Shown piece after piece: positions 1-10,311 of a DNA stretch of 17,500 nt. The notes beneath the pieces are model-generated. The model ran no database searches and was not told where the DNA came from. It saw only the letters and a program-made list of their open reading frames with translations. Each line of letters opens with the position of its first letter. The first letter of the stretch is position 1. Origin of the DNA: Chrysomallon squamiferum (Eukaryota > Mollusca > Gastropoda > Neomphalida > Peltospiridae); the NCBI GenBank assembly GCA_012295275.1, contig CM022673.1:7417811-7435310 (forward strand). Reading direction: 5' to 3'. The position numbers were made by a program, and so were the translations under genes.

Positions 1-866
1 GACGTTCATTCGCACAGACACTGATAACAAAAAGCACATACGTCTGTATACCAGCTTCTACAAGGGTTTTTAAGCTTTTTAACTTACATACACATACATA
101 CACATGTAAGGTTTCTTAAATGATTTTTTTAAGTTCACAATTCTTTTCTGTTCTCTATGATAGTCGTATATAAGGATGTGGTGTGTAAATATTTTCAAAT
201 GTGTACTTACACATGGATCGATCTGTGAGCTAAGTAGAAAAATATTCATTGCTGTAATTCAAACAGATGTGATTTACTGTGATTCAGATACGATCTCATT
301 CAGCGATTGATTTATGAATAATTCTTCTTAACGTATGATGACTGTCACTGTCCGTGTCTGTTCATCTGGAGGTCTGTTAGAAAAAAATGTATTTAATAAT
401 GATTGTGATTATTAAGAAGAGAGCGAAAGAAACGCTAATTTAAAAAAATTATATTTGTAATTAAGACGATGGTGTGTGTATGTTAAAGAGAGATTTGCTT
501 ACATTTTATTCATTTACTGTCTTGTTTATTTGCATCTTTAATTATTTACCTCTCAGTCTACCTATGTATTTTATTTTTCTTCATTTTTGAAATTTAATAT
601 ATCTGTATCACCTCTTTTTATCAATGTTTTTTTTTTTTTTTTTTTTTATTTTTATTTTTTATATAAGTATCATACTCCCAATCCTTAGTTATAAATAACA
701 ATAAAAATGTATAAGAAAAAATTATTAAAATCAGAGTATGAAAAGGTCATTAGTATTAGACTGTTACTGTTTTTACTGAAATTGATGCTTTACCGCTTTA
801 GCATCTACTACACCTCTAACTTTATCTCTAATTCTTATTACAATCATGAGTATCATCATAATGATC

Positions 867-921
867 ATAACTACTACTACTACTACTACTACTGCTGCTG
901 CTGCTACTACTACTATTATTG
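867..921 (+). repeat. CTA/CTG trinucleotide repeat
   Basis: Runs of ctactacta, then ctgctgctgctg, then ctactactattatt. The short frame across it encodes mainly Tyr and Cys and is not a gene. Confidence 0.9.
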
Positions 922-976
922 CACGTATAATCGACGGCAATAACATCATTTTAATTCTTTTTTCGTTTTATATATA

Positions 977-1018
977 AACACACACACACGCACGCACGCA
1001 CGCACGCAGGCGCGCGCA
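977..1018 (+). repeat. CA / CGCA / CG alternating repeat
   Basis: Alternating purine-pyrimidine tract: acacacacac, then acgcacgcacgc, then ggcgcgcgc. Such tracts can adopt Z-DNA in principle. Confidence 0.85.
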
Positions 1019-1528
1019 TATACTCATATCGCCGTTATGTATATTAACATATTATTGATATTTTATCTCTGATCCCATCATTAGTCAGAAGTAAATATTC
1101 GCTTACATATCCAGGAAAGATAATCACCATTTAACTATTGATTGGTATGGGAAAAATAATAGAAAAATAAATAGCCTGCACCAGCTGGGGTAATTCTATA
1201 GGGAACGCAACAAATAATGGCTTTAATCCGAATCAATAAATAATTATATTTACTATAACCAGCAAGGCTCCATCCAGAATTAACCAAACTCAACAGGTTT
1301 TTGTTTAACGTTTGTTTATATTACTGGTTTATAACAAATCATTGTATTTACCAGAGGTAGCAAGACCCTGTTCTGAATTGGGAAATCCAAAGAATTTTGT
1401 TTTTAGAGTCTGGGTACCGAATGAGAATTTCATATAATATATATTAATGCAAGGCATTAATCCTAAAATAAGAAAATTAATAGTGTAATAAATCTTTGAA
1501 ATTTGTAGGAGTAAATGTGCATATATTT

Positions 1529-1556
1529 GTGTGTGTGTGTATGTGTGTGTGTGTGG
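1529..1556 (+). repeat. GT microsatellite
   Basis: gtgtgtgtgtatgtgtgtgtgtgt followed by a run of G. Confidence 0.85.
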
Positions 1557-1637
1557 GGGGGTTATATTTATATACATACATGAATACATGTACCTTGATA
1601 CATACAGGCACAAGCACACGTACATACACATATACTG

Positions 1638-1681
1638 TATAATAATAAAAAAAAAAAATAATAATAATAATAATAATAATG
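1638..1681 (+). repeat. AAT microsatellite with A run
   Basis: aataataa, a run of A, then eight or nine AAT units. Confidence 0.85.
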
Positions 1682-2094
1682 ATCTATTACTTCTTTTTTT
1701 TTTAATGTATACATCAGTATTCTGTTTCCTCATTTCAATCAAATCAGTTCTTTCTATTCTATTTTTTATTTTATTTTTTTTAATTTTTTTTTTCTCCCTG
1801 TTTGCCTGAAATAAAATACAATCTATTTTTTTTTATTATTTATTTATTTTACTTAACGTCAGACTAATCTGTTACGTCCTTGCTCATTATCATAAATGAA
1901 ATGAAACACCGGTGCTCATTACAATAAGACAAATTCAAATCAGTCTCTCAGAGACTCGGGTCTCGTTTAATCTGTGACTTTTCGATAAAATACAAAAAAT
2001 TAATGTGCTTTTCATAAGCTCCTTTAATAAACAAATGACATTAATTTGAAGGTAACGGGAATGTTGTGCCTGGAGTTTAAACACAAACAGATAA

Positions 2095-2235
2095 TTAGAG
2101 AGAGAGGTAGAAAGACAGTCGGACGGATACGTAGACAAACGGACAAAAAGTGAGATGTATAGACAAACAGACAGACAGACTAACAGACGACAGACAGATA
2201 AACAGACAGACAGATAGATAGGTGGATGCATAGAG
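2095..2235 (+). repeat. degenerate GACA/GATA-rich tract
   Basis: Repeated gacagacagac and agatagata words with interspersed substitutions, immediately before the CATA array. Confidence 0.75.
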
Positions 2236-2282
2236 AGAATGACAGAGAGACAAAGAGAGAAGCTGGTAAATAGTTAGCCAGA

Positions 2283-2338
2283 GTGATATATATATATGCA
2301 CATATACATACATAATACATACATACATACATACATAC

Positions 2339-2369
<31 letters not shown>

Positions 2370-2512
2370 CATACATACATACATACATACATACATACAT
2401 ACATACATACATACATACATACATACATACATACATACATACATACATACATACATAATACATACATACATTCATACATACATACGTATATACATACATA
2501 CATACACACACG
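2283..2512 (+). repeat. long (CATA)n microsatellite
   Basis: Tetranucleotide array, essentially pure from about 2316 to 2456 apart from a cttac variant near 2338, with degenerate flanks to 2512. Frames across it give Tyr-Ile-His-Thr or Tyr-Val-Cys-Met periodic peptides, which are not genes. Confidence 0.97.
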
Positions 2513-3303
2513 TCCACAATATATAGACAATCAGACTTATAGGCAGAAAAACGCACCTGTATAGATTATCTGACAAATAACAAGTTGTAATTTGTTCAGT
2601 CTTTTTTTCCTCTCGCAAATAATTCTTTAAAAAAAAAGAAAAAAAGAGAGAGAGATAAACATGGTTTTCAAAGTGTTTATTCGTTATATTATTTTTCACG
2701 ACATATTATTGACTTATAAAAGCCGAATAATGAAACCTTATCTGACTGTTCAAAGCTATAATTATTATTATTATTATTATTATTTTAGTAGTAATAATGA
2801 ATTTATATAGTAAATATAATACATGTGAGCCAGTGTGTGTTTTTCATGTTTGATTTGACTTGAATTATTTTGTACAGTAATGTAAATACATATAAAATTA
2901 AAATAGAAATACTCACTAAAAGAACAGGATAGCATAAGAAAGTGAAAACATTGTTTCAGTCATGGTTCTTGCTGTACAATTTAAAGAAACCTTAAATCTT
3001 TTCTTAGACGTGATTCTCTTTTTCTTTTTTTACCCCCACCTTCGTTTTTTATTTTTATTATAATTTTTTTTTTTTTTTTTTATTATTAGTATTAATTTTT
3101 GTTTTCCTCTTTGGTTTTTCTTCCTTTCTATTCACTTTTTTCTTCTCTTTTGATTTTACTGTTTTCTTTTCTTTCCTTTTCTTCTTTTTATTTTTTTTCT
3201 TCTTTATCTTTTTTTTTTAATTCTTATTTTATTTTATTTTATTTTATGTCCTATATGGAATTTAGCTATTTATTTTACTTCTTCCCTTTCATTTTATCTA
3301 TAA

Positions 3304-3342
3304 AAATAAATAAATAAATAAATAAACAAATAAATAAATAAT
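3304..3342 (+). repeat. AAAT tetranucleotide repeat
   Basis: aaataaataaataaataaa with one aaac unit. Confidence 0.85.
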
Positions 3343-3732
3343 TATAAGTATCTATTTATTGAAAAACCTCCTAAATCCTATTTCGTTTTATGTATCCAAA
3401 ATTAAATATTTATTTTTCGAGTTGTTATCTTATCTTTTCTTATATATTAATATGTGTGTGTGTGTATGTGTGTGTGTAGGTGTGTTATTTATTTATTTTT
3501 CATTTACTGACTGAATGATTTATGCCCACTGTTTATTATGTATTCACTGAAAAAATTCATTAATTAAATTAACCAATACACAATAACAACGACTTTATTT
3601 TCGTAAACTGTAGGATTACGGTACAGAGAAGAATGTAATACAGCTATATAATCACACAATTAAAATACACATTATCTGTATTTTATTCATTTCTTTTCAG
3701 TATATAAATATCTATTTATTTATTTATTTCAG

Positions 3733-3921
3733 CACCACGTATAGGACATACACCTGGAGCTTTCACTAGTTTTTCCCCGTCGATAACGTCGTTGGTGACG
3801 CCGTGCAACAAACTGTGTACTTACGCAAACCACGGGTTGACGTGTCCGTCGTGTTCACCACGTCATGCCTCCGTCTACGACCACCATATACAGAGCATGC
3901 TACGACCACCGTATTTCGCAG
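3733..3921 (+). CDS. dbx: Dbx internal exon, linker region N-terminal to the homeodomain
   Basis: 189 bp exon: two bases finishing an upstream codon, 62 complete codons, then one base (g). The acceptor is a T-rich tract ending in tttcag at 3727-3732; the donor is GCAG|GTGACT at 3922, which lacks the usual G at +5. The frame has no stops and is much richer in G+C than its surroundings, as expected of coding sequence. The peptide begins PRIGHTPGAF and ends QSMLRPPYFA. Joined to the next exon it reads RPPYFA-A-SPMLAMPNAF, aligning with the vertebrate Dbx1 stretch IRSSYFPAS...VPIPGTF that precedes RGKPRRG. This similarity and the exact phase match to 11460 are the reasons for calling it an exon. 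Residues 24-40 hold four cysteines spaced C-x3-C-x8-C-x2-C, which I do not recognise from vertebrate Dbx. The reading frame would continue past the donor into a trinucleotide repeat, so an ORF finder merges the two; the repeat part is intronic. Confidence 0.88.
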
Positions 3922-3927
3922 GTGACT

Positions 3928-3961
3928 ATCATCATCATTATTATTATTATTACTACTACTC

Positions 3962-4009
<48 letters not shown>

Positions 4010-4062
4010 TTATTATTATTGTTATTATTATTATCATTATTATTATTATTATTATTATTATT
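3928..4062 (+). repeat. compound ATC/ATT/ACT trinucleotide repeat next to the exon donor
   Basis: Starts six bases inside the intron after the donor at 3922: ATC units, ATT units, about twenty ACT units, then ATT units with single substitutions. Read in all frames it yields poly-Tyr, poly-Thr and poly-Ile type peptides, which are not genes. Confidence 0.95.
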
Positions 4063-4426
4063 CTCTTTCCGTCTCTCTCTTCCTTTCTCTGTTTTAAAAT
4101 TTTGTACAAATATACTTGTATCAAAGATCAGTTTAGAATTATGCAAACAAAAAAATTAATATAAAATTCAATAACTATAAATCAGACTGTGACTATTATA
4201 ATATTGATAAACAACAACGTTAATAGTAACAAACCACTGATACAAAATATATATATATATATATTATTTGAAAATGTCAGTCAAAATTAATTAACTGGTA
4301 AATAAAAAATGTTTAAAGTCTAAATTTACTAGTGGTTTCTGTAGAAAAAATAAAGTTGTAAAGAGAAATATTTTATTTCCAGAGTTTTCTTTGTCACTTT
4401 TTTTTATTAATTGGACGTAAGTTTCT

Positions 4427-4433
<7 letters not shown>

Positions 4434-4495
<62 letters not shown>
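4434..4495 (+). repeat. TTA microsatellite (~20 units)
   Basis: Pure TTA/ATT array. An AAT array of similar length in the opposite sense lies 120 bases downstream. Confidence 0.95.
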
Positions 4496-4615
4496 TACTT
4501 TTTTATATATAAACAATCACAATAAATTTCATTTAAAAAATGTAACAATAAGTAAATAAATAAACACCGAAACAAAAACAGAAGTAATAATAGCTATAAC
4601 AACAACAATAACACC

Positions 4616-4620
4616 AATAA

Positions 4621-4667
<47 letters not shown>

Positions 4668-4680
4668 CAACAACAACAAA
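4616..4680 (+). repeat. AAT then AAC microsatellite
   Basis: About 15 AAT units followed by six AAC units; complementary in sequence to the TTA array at 4434-4495. Confidence 0.95.
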
Positions 4681-4792
4681 AACAACCAAAAAACAAAAAA
4701 CAACAAGAATATCCAATATATATATATATATACATAATAAACTGTAATAGTAATGGCATTTACAGTGTTTGTCATTACCGAAGCAGTAGATG

Positions 4793-5199
4793 CTGTAGTA
4801 ACAGTCGGAATTAATAAGTAAACGTGGTTTCGTGAGAAGCAGATCATTCCCAAGTGTTTTGGTCACACATCTATAACACTTTTCTGTGTCGGCTCTTTTT
4901 CTCTTTTGTTCGTGTTGTTCCGTTACTTAGATCAGCCGTTAGATCACTTTGTCGAGCAACCGCCGGATTCAGCCGATTCAAGTCCTCGGCTCTCGACGTC
5001 TCTTCTGCCGCTGTGTTATTTCCTCCGATACTGTTGGCGGCACTTGAGCGTGAAAGCCGTAGTGATTAGTTATTGTTTTCGTTTTCACAACTGTCAGTAC
5101 GTGTTAAGTGGCCGTCTAGTGTCCGTCCAAGATAAGATTTAAACAGTGTGTTTGTTTTCTTGTGTGAAAGATAAACATAACGGGCGCACTCTCAAAGCG
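4793..5199 (+). promoter_or_regulatory. CpG-dense ATG-free block ending in a consensus splice donor; candidate intronic promoter and non-coding first exon
   Basis: Inside the large dbx intron the composition changes abruptly. By hand count about 23 CpG dinucleotides lie between 4890 and 5199, against few in the flanking AT-rich DNA. No ATG occurs on the + strand from 4793 to 5199. The block ends with AAAGCG|GTGAGT, a full-consensus donor (intron from 5200). These are the hallmarks of a 5' UTR exon downstream of a CpG-rich promoter. A short TA run lies about 70 bases upstream of the block (4717-4732). If spliced to the acceptor before 11460, the first ATG met would be 11468, in frame with the dbx homeodomain. 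Alternatives are the 5' end of an old retroelement, another gene's leader, or a GC-rich enhancer. No protein similarity is recognised in its short open frames. Confidence 0.4.
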
Positions 5200-5330
5200 G
5201 TGAGTGGTAGCCAGGGGAAAAAAAATGAATTACCGGTTATAAATCGCTGTGGATTTTAGGCTGATATAATAAGAAAGAAAAATTAATAGATAATATTTGA
5301 AGGTAATAATTAAAATTGAGAACACTGAGT

Positions 5331-5550
5331 CTTGTGTTCATTTTAGACCATTTCTTGAGTTAATCATAGGCCACTTCTTGTGTTGATCTTTGGCCACTTG
5401 TGTTAATCTTAGCCCTTTTGTTGTGTTAATCTTAGGCCACTTACTCTGTTAATCTTTGAACTTTTTCTTCTTTTTTTTTTTTAATCTTAGCCCTTTTGCT
5501 GTGTTAATAATGCTGGCCCTTGTGTTGTGTTAATCTTAGCCCTGTTTGTT
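5331..5550 (+). repeat. degenerate minisatellite, ~21-25 bp unit
   Basis: Eight or nine imperfect copies of a word like cttgtgttaatcttaggcca, for example near 5331, 5353, 5377, 5398, 5421, 5444, 5499 and 5524, interrupted by a T run around 5471. Spacing varies, so the array is old. Confidence 0.75.
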
Positions 5551-5934
5551 TTTTGTACTGAATCTTACTTCATCCTGAAATTTATATCTACAATAACAGT
5601 TTCTAAGATCTTCCAAGTTCAGTTAGATTATGATTTATTTGCTTAATTTGTAAACCTCTGTTAGTTATGCTTGTTTTTATTCCTGTGTTATTTTCTTAGA
5701 TAAATTATTTACTTACGGTTAATGAATTTATTAATCAGTTTTGAAGCAGAATAAAAAAAATCCTATGTTTAAAAATATTTATATATTAAAATAAAAATAA
5801 AGGAAAAGAACTTTTTAAAAATTAAAACAAATTTAAGATTAAGAAAATCTCAAGTTAAATATAGTTATCATCATACTTAAAAAACAATAAAATAAAATAG
5901 CTAATAAATGAAAAAACAAGTGAAATAACGAACA

Positions 5935-5984
<50 letters not shown>
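5935..5984 (+). repeat. AAT microsatellite
   Basis: About 16 AAT units. Confidence 0.95.
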
Positions 5985-5985
<1 letters not shown>

Positions 5986-6046
5986 GATAATGATAATAGT
6001 CGTAGTAACTGTACAGTTGTAGTTGTTGCAGATGTTGTAGTAGCAA

Positions 6047-6144
6047 TAGAAATAAATAAACAAACAAATAAACAAACAAATGAAAAAACAAACAAACAAA
6101 CAAACAAACACACATACCAACATACAAACAAACAAACAAACAAT
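6047..6144 (+). repeat. AAAC/AAAT tetranucleotide repeat
   Basis: aaataaacaaacaaat units and then aaacaaac units with a few interruptions. Confidence 0.9.
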
Positions 6145-6149
6145 CAATC

Positions 6150-6540
6150 AGTCAAACAAATGAATAACGTTTAACCGATTAGCCATAAATGTAATAAAAA
6201 CTACAAATTTCTAAACTCACAATCACCCTCAATCAAAATACACACACCTTCACGTCGTGTTTCATTACTTGCACCAGTTACATCATAACAACATTTCAGC
6301 TAATTGATAGGCGATGGGTGGTCCGAGCTTTCTCCCCTGGGCGTTTACTGCACATAATCCATACCACATCTACCAACAAGATAACACTGTGAGGAAGCCA
6401 ACAGTATTAATTTTTGTGTTTTATTATCAAATACGACAAAAGGGCCTGCGGCGCGTACAAATCTGTTGCAGTCGTAGGGACGTTGTGTTTGCCGTATGCC
6501 ACCAGTGATTGGGTTTATTGAACCATCATGATAAATGTAA
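6150..6540. other. complex, less AT-rich intronic block, unidentified
   Basis: Non-repetitive stretch between an AAAC/AAAT repeat and T-rich DNA, with locally raised G+C (for example ggtccgagctttctcccctg near 6322 and gggcctgcggcgcgtac near 6441). Short open frames show no recognisable protein. It may be regulatory sequence or an old transposon fragment; the sequence alone does not decide. Confidence 0.35.
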
Positions 6541-7041
6541 TTCTTTTCAGTACCATTTTTTTATTATTTTTTTTTTTTGTATCGTTATCGAACCGTTAAA
6601 ATAAGCACTGGTTAATTTTCCTTTTGTTGATGTATAATGAGTTTCATGGCTCATTATAGGGCATGAACATTATATTTTGTTTGCTGCTTTGTCGTTTTTT
6701 TTTTTTTTTGAATTTCTCTTGTAACTGAACGTAGAAGCAATTCGTTTGGTCATTCACTGGTTGTTGTTTTTTTTTTGTGTGTTTTATTTAATTAATGGCA
6801 TGTTTGTTTGATTGTTTGTTGAATAATAAGTTTATTTATGTGTTTTTAAAAAAAAAAAAAAAATGTTTTTGTTTGTTTGTTTGCTTGTTCGTTTATTTGT
6901 TTGTTTCTTTTGTATATTCGTTTAACTTTTTTTTGGGGGGGAGGAATTTATTTATTTGTTAACTTTACTTCACTTAACCTTTTTATCCGTGTATTGACTC
7001 AGTCATTCTTCTGTAGAAAAGATTATTTGATTGAATGAGTG

Positions 7042-7123
7042 ATTCATTCATTCATTCATTTATTTATTTGTTTATTTATTTATTTATTTATTTGATCCAT
7101 CTTCTCAGTATTTTTATTTCTTT

Positions 7124-7155
<32 letters not shown>

Positions 7156-7174
7156 CTTTTTTTTTTTTTTTGTG
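7042..7174 (+). repeat. ATTC/ATTT repeat followed by a T homopolymer
   Basis: attcattcattc then tttatttattta to about 7094, then after a short spacer a T run of about 50 bases with one C (7126-7171). A region of this kind is prone to length error in assembly. Confidence 0.9.
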
Positions 7175-7778
7175 TATTTGCGTGTGTGTTTAAGTTCCCT
7201 TAAAATTATTAATTGTTTGTCTAATCCACTTATAAGTATTTTTCTCTTTAGTGGATAATTATTGTTGTTACGGATCTTGTTGTTGTTGCTGCTGTTTATT
7301 TGTCTGAATATTTGGTTTTGAGTTTCAATACCACAGTTTTTTAAAATTTAATTTGTTTGCTTTTGTGGGGGGTGGGGTTGGCTATTTTTCCAACCTTAAT
7401 ATGCATAATCGTAAAATTCGAAAATAAACAAGTATTAAATATGGTGAGACTAAGTGTGAGTGTATGTATGATGTTTTTTTCCGTAAATATTTAATTTTTG
7501 AATTTTTGGGGTTTTTTTTTTTTTTTTTTTCAATCTTGAAATATATTTTAACTTCCATTTATTCGTTCATGCTTAAGTTTAAATGTACATGATCTGGTTA
7601 GAAGAAAGTCAAGAAGTCATATTTCTAAAGTTACTTGGTCTTTTTACTAATTATCTGGCATAACTCATACTAATTATTTAACTTAACTAGTGTTAATTAT
7701 GTACTTAATGACTATTAAATATTTGTACTTAATTAAATCTCTAAAATTTGATTTTTTAATCTTCAGTATTTTTAATAT

Positions 7779-7780
<2 letters not shown>

Positions 7781-7848
<68 letters not shown>

Positions 7849-7849
7849 T
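7781..7849 (+). repeat. ATT microsatellite (~22 units)
   Basis: Long pure ATT array in the large dbx intron. Confidence 0.95.
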
Positions 7850-7930
7850 TAATAAAGATTTGATTTCTTAGTTTTGAAAAATGTGTTAATTGGTGATAAA
7901 AGATTTCGGTTTTGTACATTGCATTCAGAA

Positions 7931-7978
7931 TTATTATTATTATTATTATTATTTTTTTTTTTTTTTTTTTTTTTTTTT
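7931..7978 (+). repeat. ATT repeat plus T homopolymer
   Basis: Seven ATT units followed by a T run of about 26 bases. Confidence 0.9.
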
Positions 7979-8539
7979 CTATTTCAAAAAATGAAACCTA
8001 TAAAAATAAAGTAATTTTTTCTTCCTTTCTGCACTCCAAATGTAATTTTTTCTTTAAGTTTTTTTTTAATTTTATTTTTTTACCCATTACTTCCATCCTT
8101 TAATTTATTTTTATACAGTAAATTTATTTAATCTGTTTAAACTTGTCAGAGATAATTGTATTACACCACTGTTCCATTCCAAGAGATTTTAATGCACATT
8201 AATAACTTGAAGCCAGTTCACTGATAATTACAGAGATAAAATAAAGGTACCAGATTTATGTTCTAACATAAATCCACAAGGAACTTTCGTAAATGTTAAC
8301 TGCCTTTTTCCTTTCTTTTCTTTTTATATTACTTTTTTTTTTTTTTTTTTTTTTTTCATTTTATTTCTTTCGTCTGTGTGTATATATATATGTGATTTTT
8401 TTTGTTGTTTTTTTTTTAATGTTTTTTTTATTTTTTTTTTAAAGTTTACAAATAAATAAACTTCAGAGCTAAGACATAGATATTTCAAATAGCGAGTAAT
8501 AAACCATTTCGTGAAAAACGATTAATTTTTGACCAAAGT

Positions 8540-8559
8540 CTTTTTTTTTTTTTTTTTAT

Positions 8560-8596
<37 letters not shown>
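8540..8596 (+). repeat. T homopolymer pair
   Basis: Two T runs separated by atctc; the second is about 34 bases long. Confidence 0.9.
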
Positions 8597-8599
8597 CTT

Positions 8600-9090
8600 C
8601 TGTCTTTTGTCAGCTGTTTGTTTAATTTTAATTTGAGGGTACTGTTAACACGATACCTAGTTTGTGAGCGTATACCCTTAATGAATGTTGTCATTAAACC
8701 CATAAATCTACCCGAGGTCAAGCAGAATTCACTGACAATGAGAAAGGAGATAACAAGAGATTCAAAATTAAACCTACTCCACGCCACTTCTTTTCGTTAT
8801 ATTGCTTTGGTGTCCTGCCATGTACTGGGGCACACCGAATCATCAAGCTTTCTCAACGCGTCGGTGTACCCACTGCACAGCCGAGGTGTCAGAGACAAGG
8901 GGAAACAACACGCCGTAAAATTGTTCACATTTAAGGACTGATGTCGCTTTATATTTCATTTTCTGGTACAAATGGCGAAATGAATTCATTACGTATGCAT
9001 AGTTTGGCGTTTAATGTTGCCGGGTATTAAAAGCTGCTGACTTTCCGTGTGTCACTGAGTTAATTTAAGATGCAGATAAAATCGGATAGG
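8600..9090. other. complex intronic block, candidate regulatory sequence
   Basis: About 490 bases of high-complexity sequence without microsatellites, lying between a 50-base T run and a T-rich stretch. A 107-codon open frame crosses it on the + strand (8618-8941) but resembles no protein I know and starts in low-complexity sequence, so I do not call it a gene. Its complexity inside an otherwise degenerate intron of a developmental transcription factor makes it a candidate enhancer; this is inference. Confidence 0.3.
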
Positions 9091-10060
9091 TGCTAATTTT
9101 AAAAGAGTTTGGGGATAGGTGTTTGAAAATCGTTCTGGATTTCCCATCCGTTATAGAGTGGCCACTTTGATCTGACTGGGTTATTCCTGCTTCTGTCTTT
9201 ATGGTATATGGTGGTGGCAGAGGGGGGAAAAAAAGAAGAAGAAAAAAAAAATTCCCACAGAGCTAAAAAAAACACACACAAAAAAAACATGCTGTTTGTT
9301 GTTTGAAAGACAATTTAGTTTACGTTGACCTACGACGAACCACCCGATACACCATTAAACTGTAATATCGTCTGTTCAATCGAGCTTGTTTCCTTTTTGA
9401 AATTTTTTTTTTAAAAAATCTAAAAAAAAAAAAAAAAGTGCAAGTTTCAGTTCTGAACCGCAAGTGCGTACTTTAATATAAAGTTCGTTTCACTGATGAT
9501 TGAGGGGTGAAATAAAAAAAATAAAAATAATAATAATAATAAATAAAAGAAAGTAAAGAAATGCAACGTATAATGCATTATGCATCAATGTATAAAGAGA
9601 ATTTGGCGGGTCGCAAAAGATATATAAAAACATTTTAAAAATTTTTTTTTTTAATAAAATGAGAAAGAAAAATAAAAAGGAAAAGAAATGTATTCTATCT
9701 TCAGTTCGCAAAGTATTAACCGCATTTTTTTTTTAATAACACTTTTTATAAAAGAGTCTAACAGCGTATTGTGATGTTCAGTGTCTATTTAAATTAGTAT
9801 CAGATTTAAGCGAATTAAATTCTGATTAACATTAATATTAAAAAAATAAATATTTCTTTCCTGAGAATTATTAATCATATAATAGATCTGAACGGTGCTT
9901 TGATATTAAAAATATCTATTTACTTTAGCGTTGAATAACTGGTAATTAAATGTAAATTAAAAGCAATAACGCTATATCTAATAAAAATGATATAAAACCA
10001 AAGCTGAATTAATTTAATTAAAAGGCGAACAGATGTTTTTGTGTGTGTATATATATATAT

Positions 10061-10109
10061 AAACTAGAATTAAGCTTTGTATTAATTATTACTCAAACAT
10101 AATTTAACA
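10061..10109 (+). repeat. left arm of a 49-bp perfect inverted repeat
   Basis: Begins aaactagaattaagctttgt. Its exact reverse complement is at 10392-10440. The arms enclose 282 bases of related TA-rich repeats. This could be the terminal repeat of a small non-autonomous DNA element or a foldback; no target-site duplication is clear because the flanks are TA-rich. Confidence 0.85.
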
Positions 10110-10154
10110 AATCTACACTATTTTTATGATAATATATGTACTTGAGACAGATGT
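10108..10154 (+). repeat. 47-bp direct repeat, copy 1
   Basis: Starts caaatctacactatttttat and ends gagacagatgt, followed by a TA run. It is identical to 10236-10282 at an offset of 128 bases. It lies between the inverted-repeat arms and overlaps the end of the left arm by two bases. Confidence 0.85.
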
Positions 10155-10235
10155 ATATATATATATATATAACTGAATATCTATTCAGCTTTGTATTAAA
10201 TTAAATAGCTATTACACATTGAGATAATTTTTGTT

Positions 10236-10279
10236 CAAATCTACACTATTTTTATGATAATATATGTACTTGAGACAGA

Positions 10280-10282
<3 letters not shown>
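10236..10282 (+). repeat. 47-bp direct repeat, copy 2
   Basis: Second copy, followed by a GT then TA microsatellite. With copy 1 it shows a 128-base tandem duplication whose units each include a cagatgt-(GT/TA)n stretch and a ctttgtattaa word. Confidence 0.85.

Positions 10283-10311
<29 letters not shown>

Larger units (their letters stand above)
1..3732. other. non-coding, simple-repeat-rich DNA upstream of the first visible exon
   Basis: AT-rich sequence with many microsatellites and T runs and no frame that resembles Dbx or any other protein. It is either the intron before the 3733 exon or, less likely, holds an unrecognised short exon. The expected N-terminal Dbx exon (start codon and hydrophobic repressor-type motif) was looked for in the forward frames and not found. 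Complex stretches without repeats (roughly 1-600, 1020-1500, 1850-2090 and 2790-3000) show nothing I can name. Confidence 0.7.

Noticed and set aside
1-116. Open frames at the very start of the window as the end of the N-terminal dbx exon
   Set aside because: The translations lack any Dbx-like motif and no donor in the required phase is convincing.
2095-2556. Long frames across the CATA array encoding Met-Tyr-Val-Cys or Tyr-Ile-His-Thr periodic peptides
   Set aside because: They exist only because a four-base repeat without a stop codon is open in several frames on both strands.
3304-3342. CRISPR-like periodicity in short repeats of the window
   Set aside because: Units are simple tetranucleotides without unique spacers, and the genome is eukaryotic.
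4854-5142. Two overlapping + strand open frames in the CpG-dense block as protein genes
   Set aside because: One has no true ATG start in the block and neither resembles a known protein; the block fits a non-coding leader better.
8618-8941. 107-codon + strand open frame in the large intron
   Set aside because: Starts in T-rich sequence, resembles no protein I recognise and shows no convincing splice or promoter context; left as a non-coding complex block.
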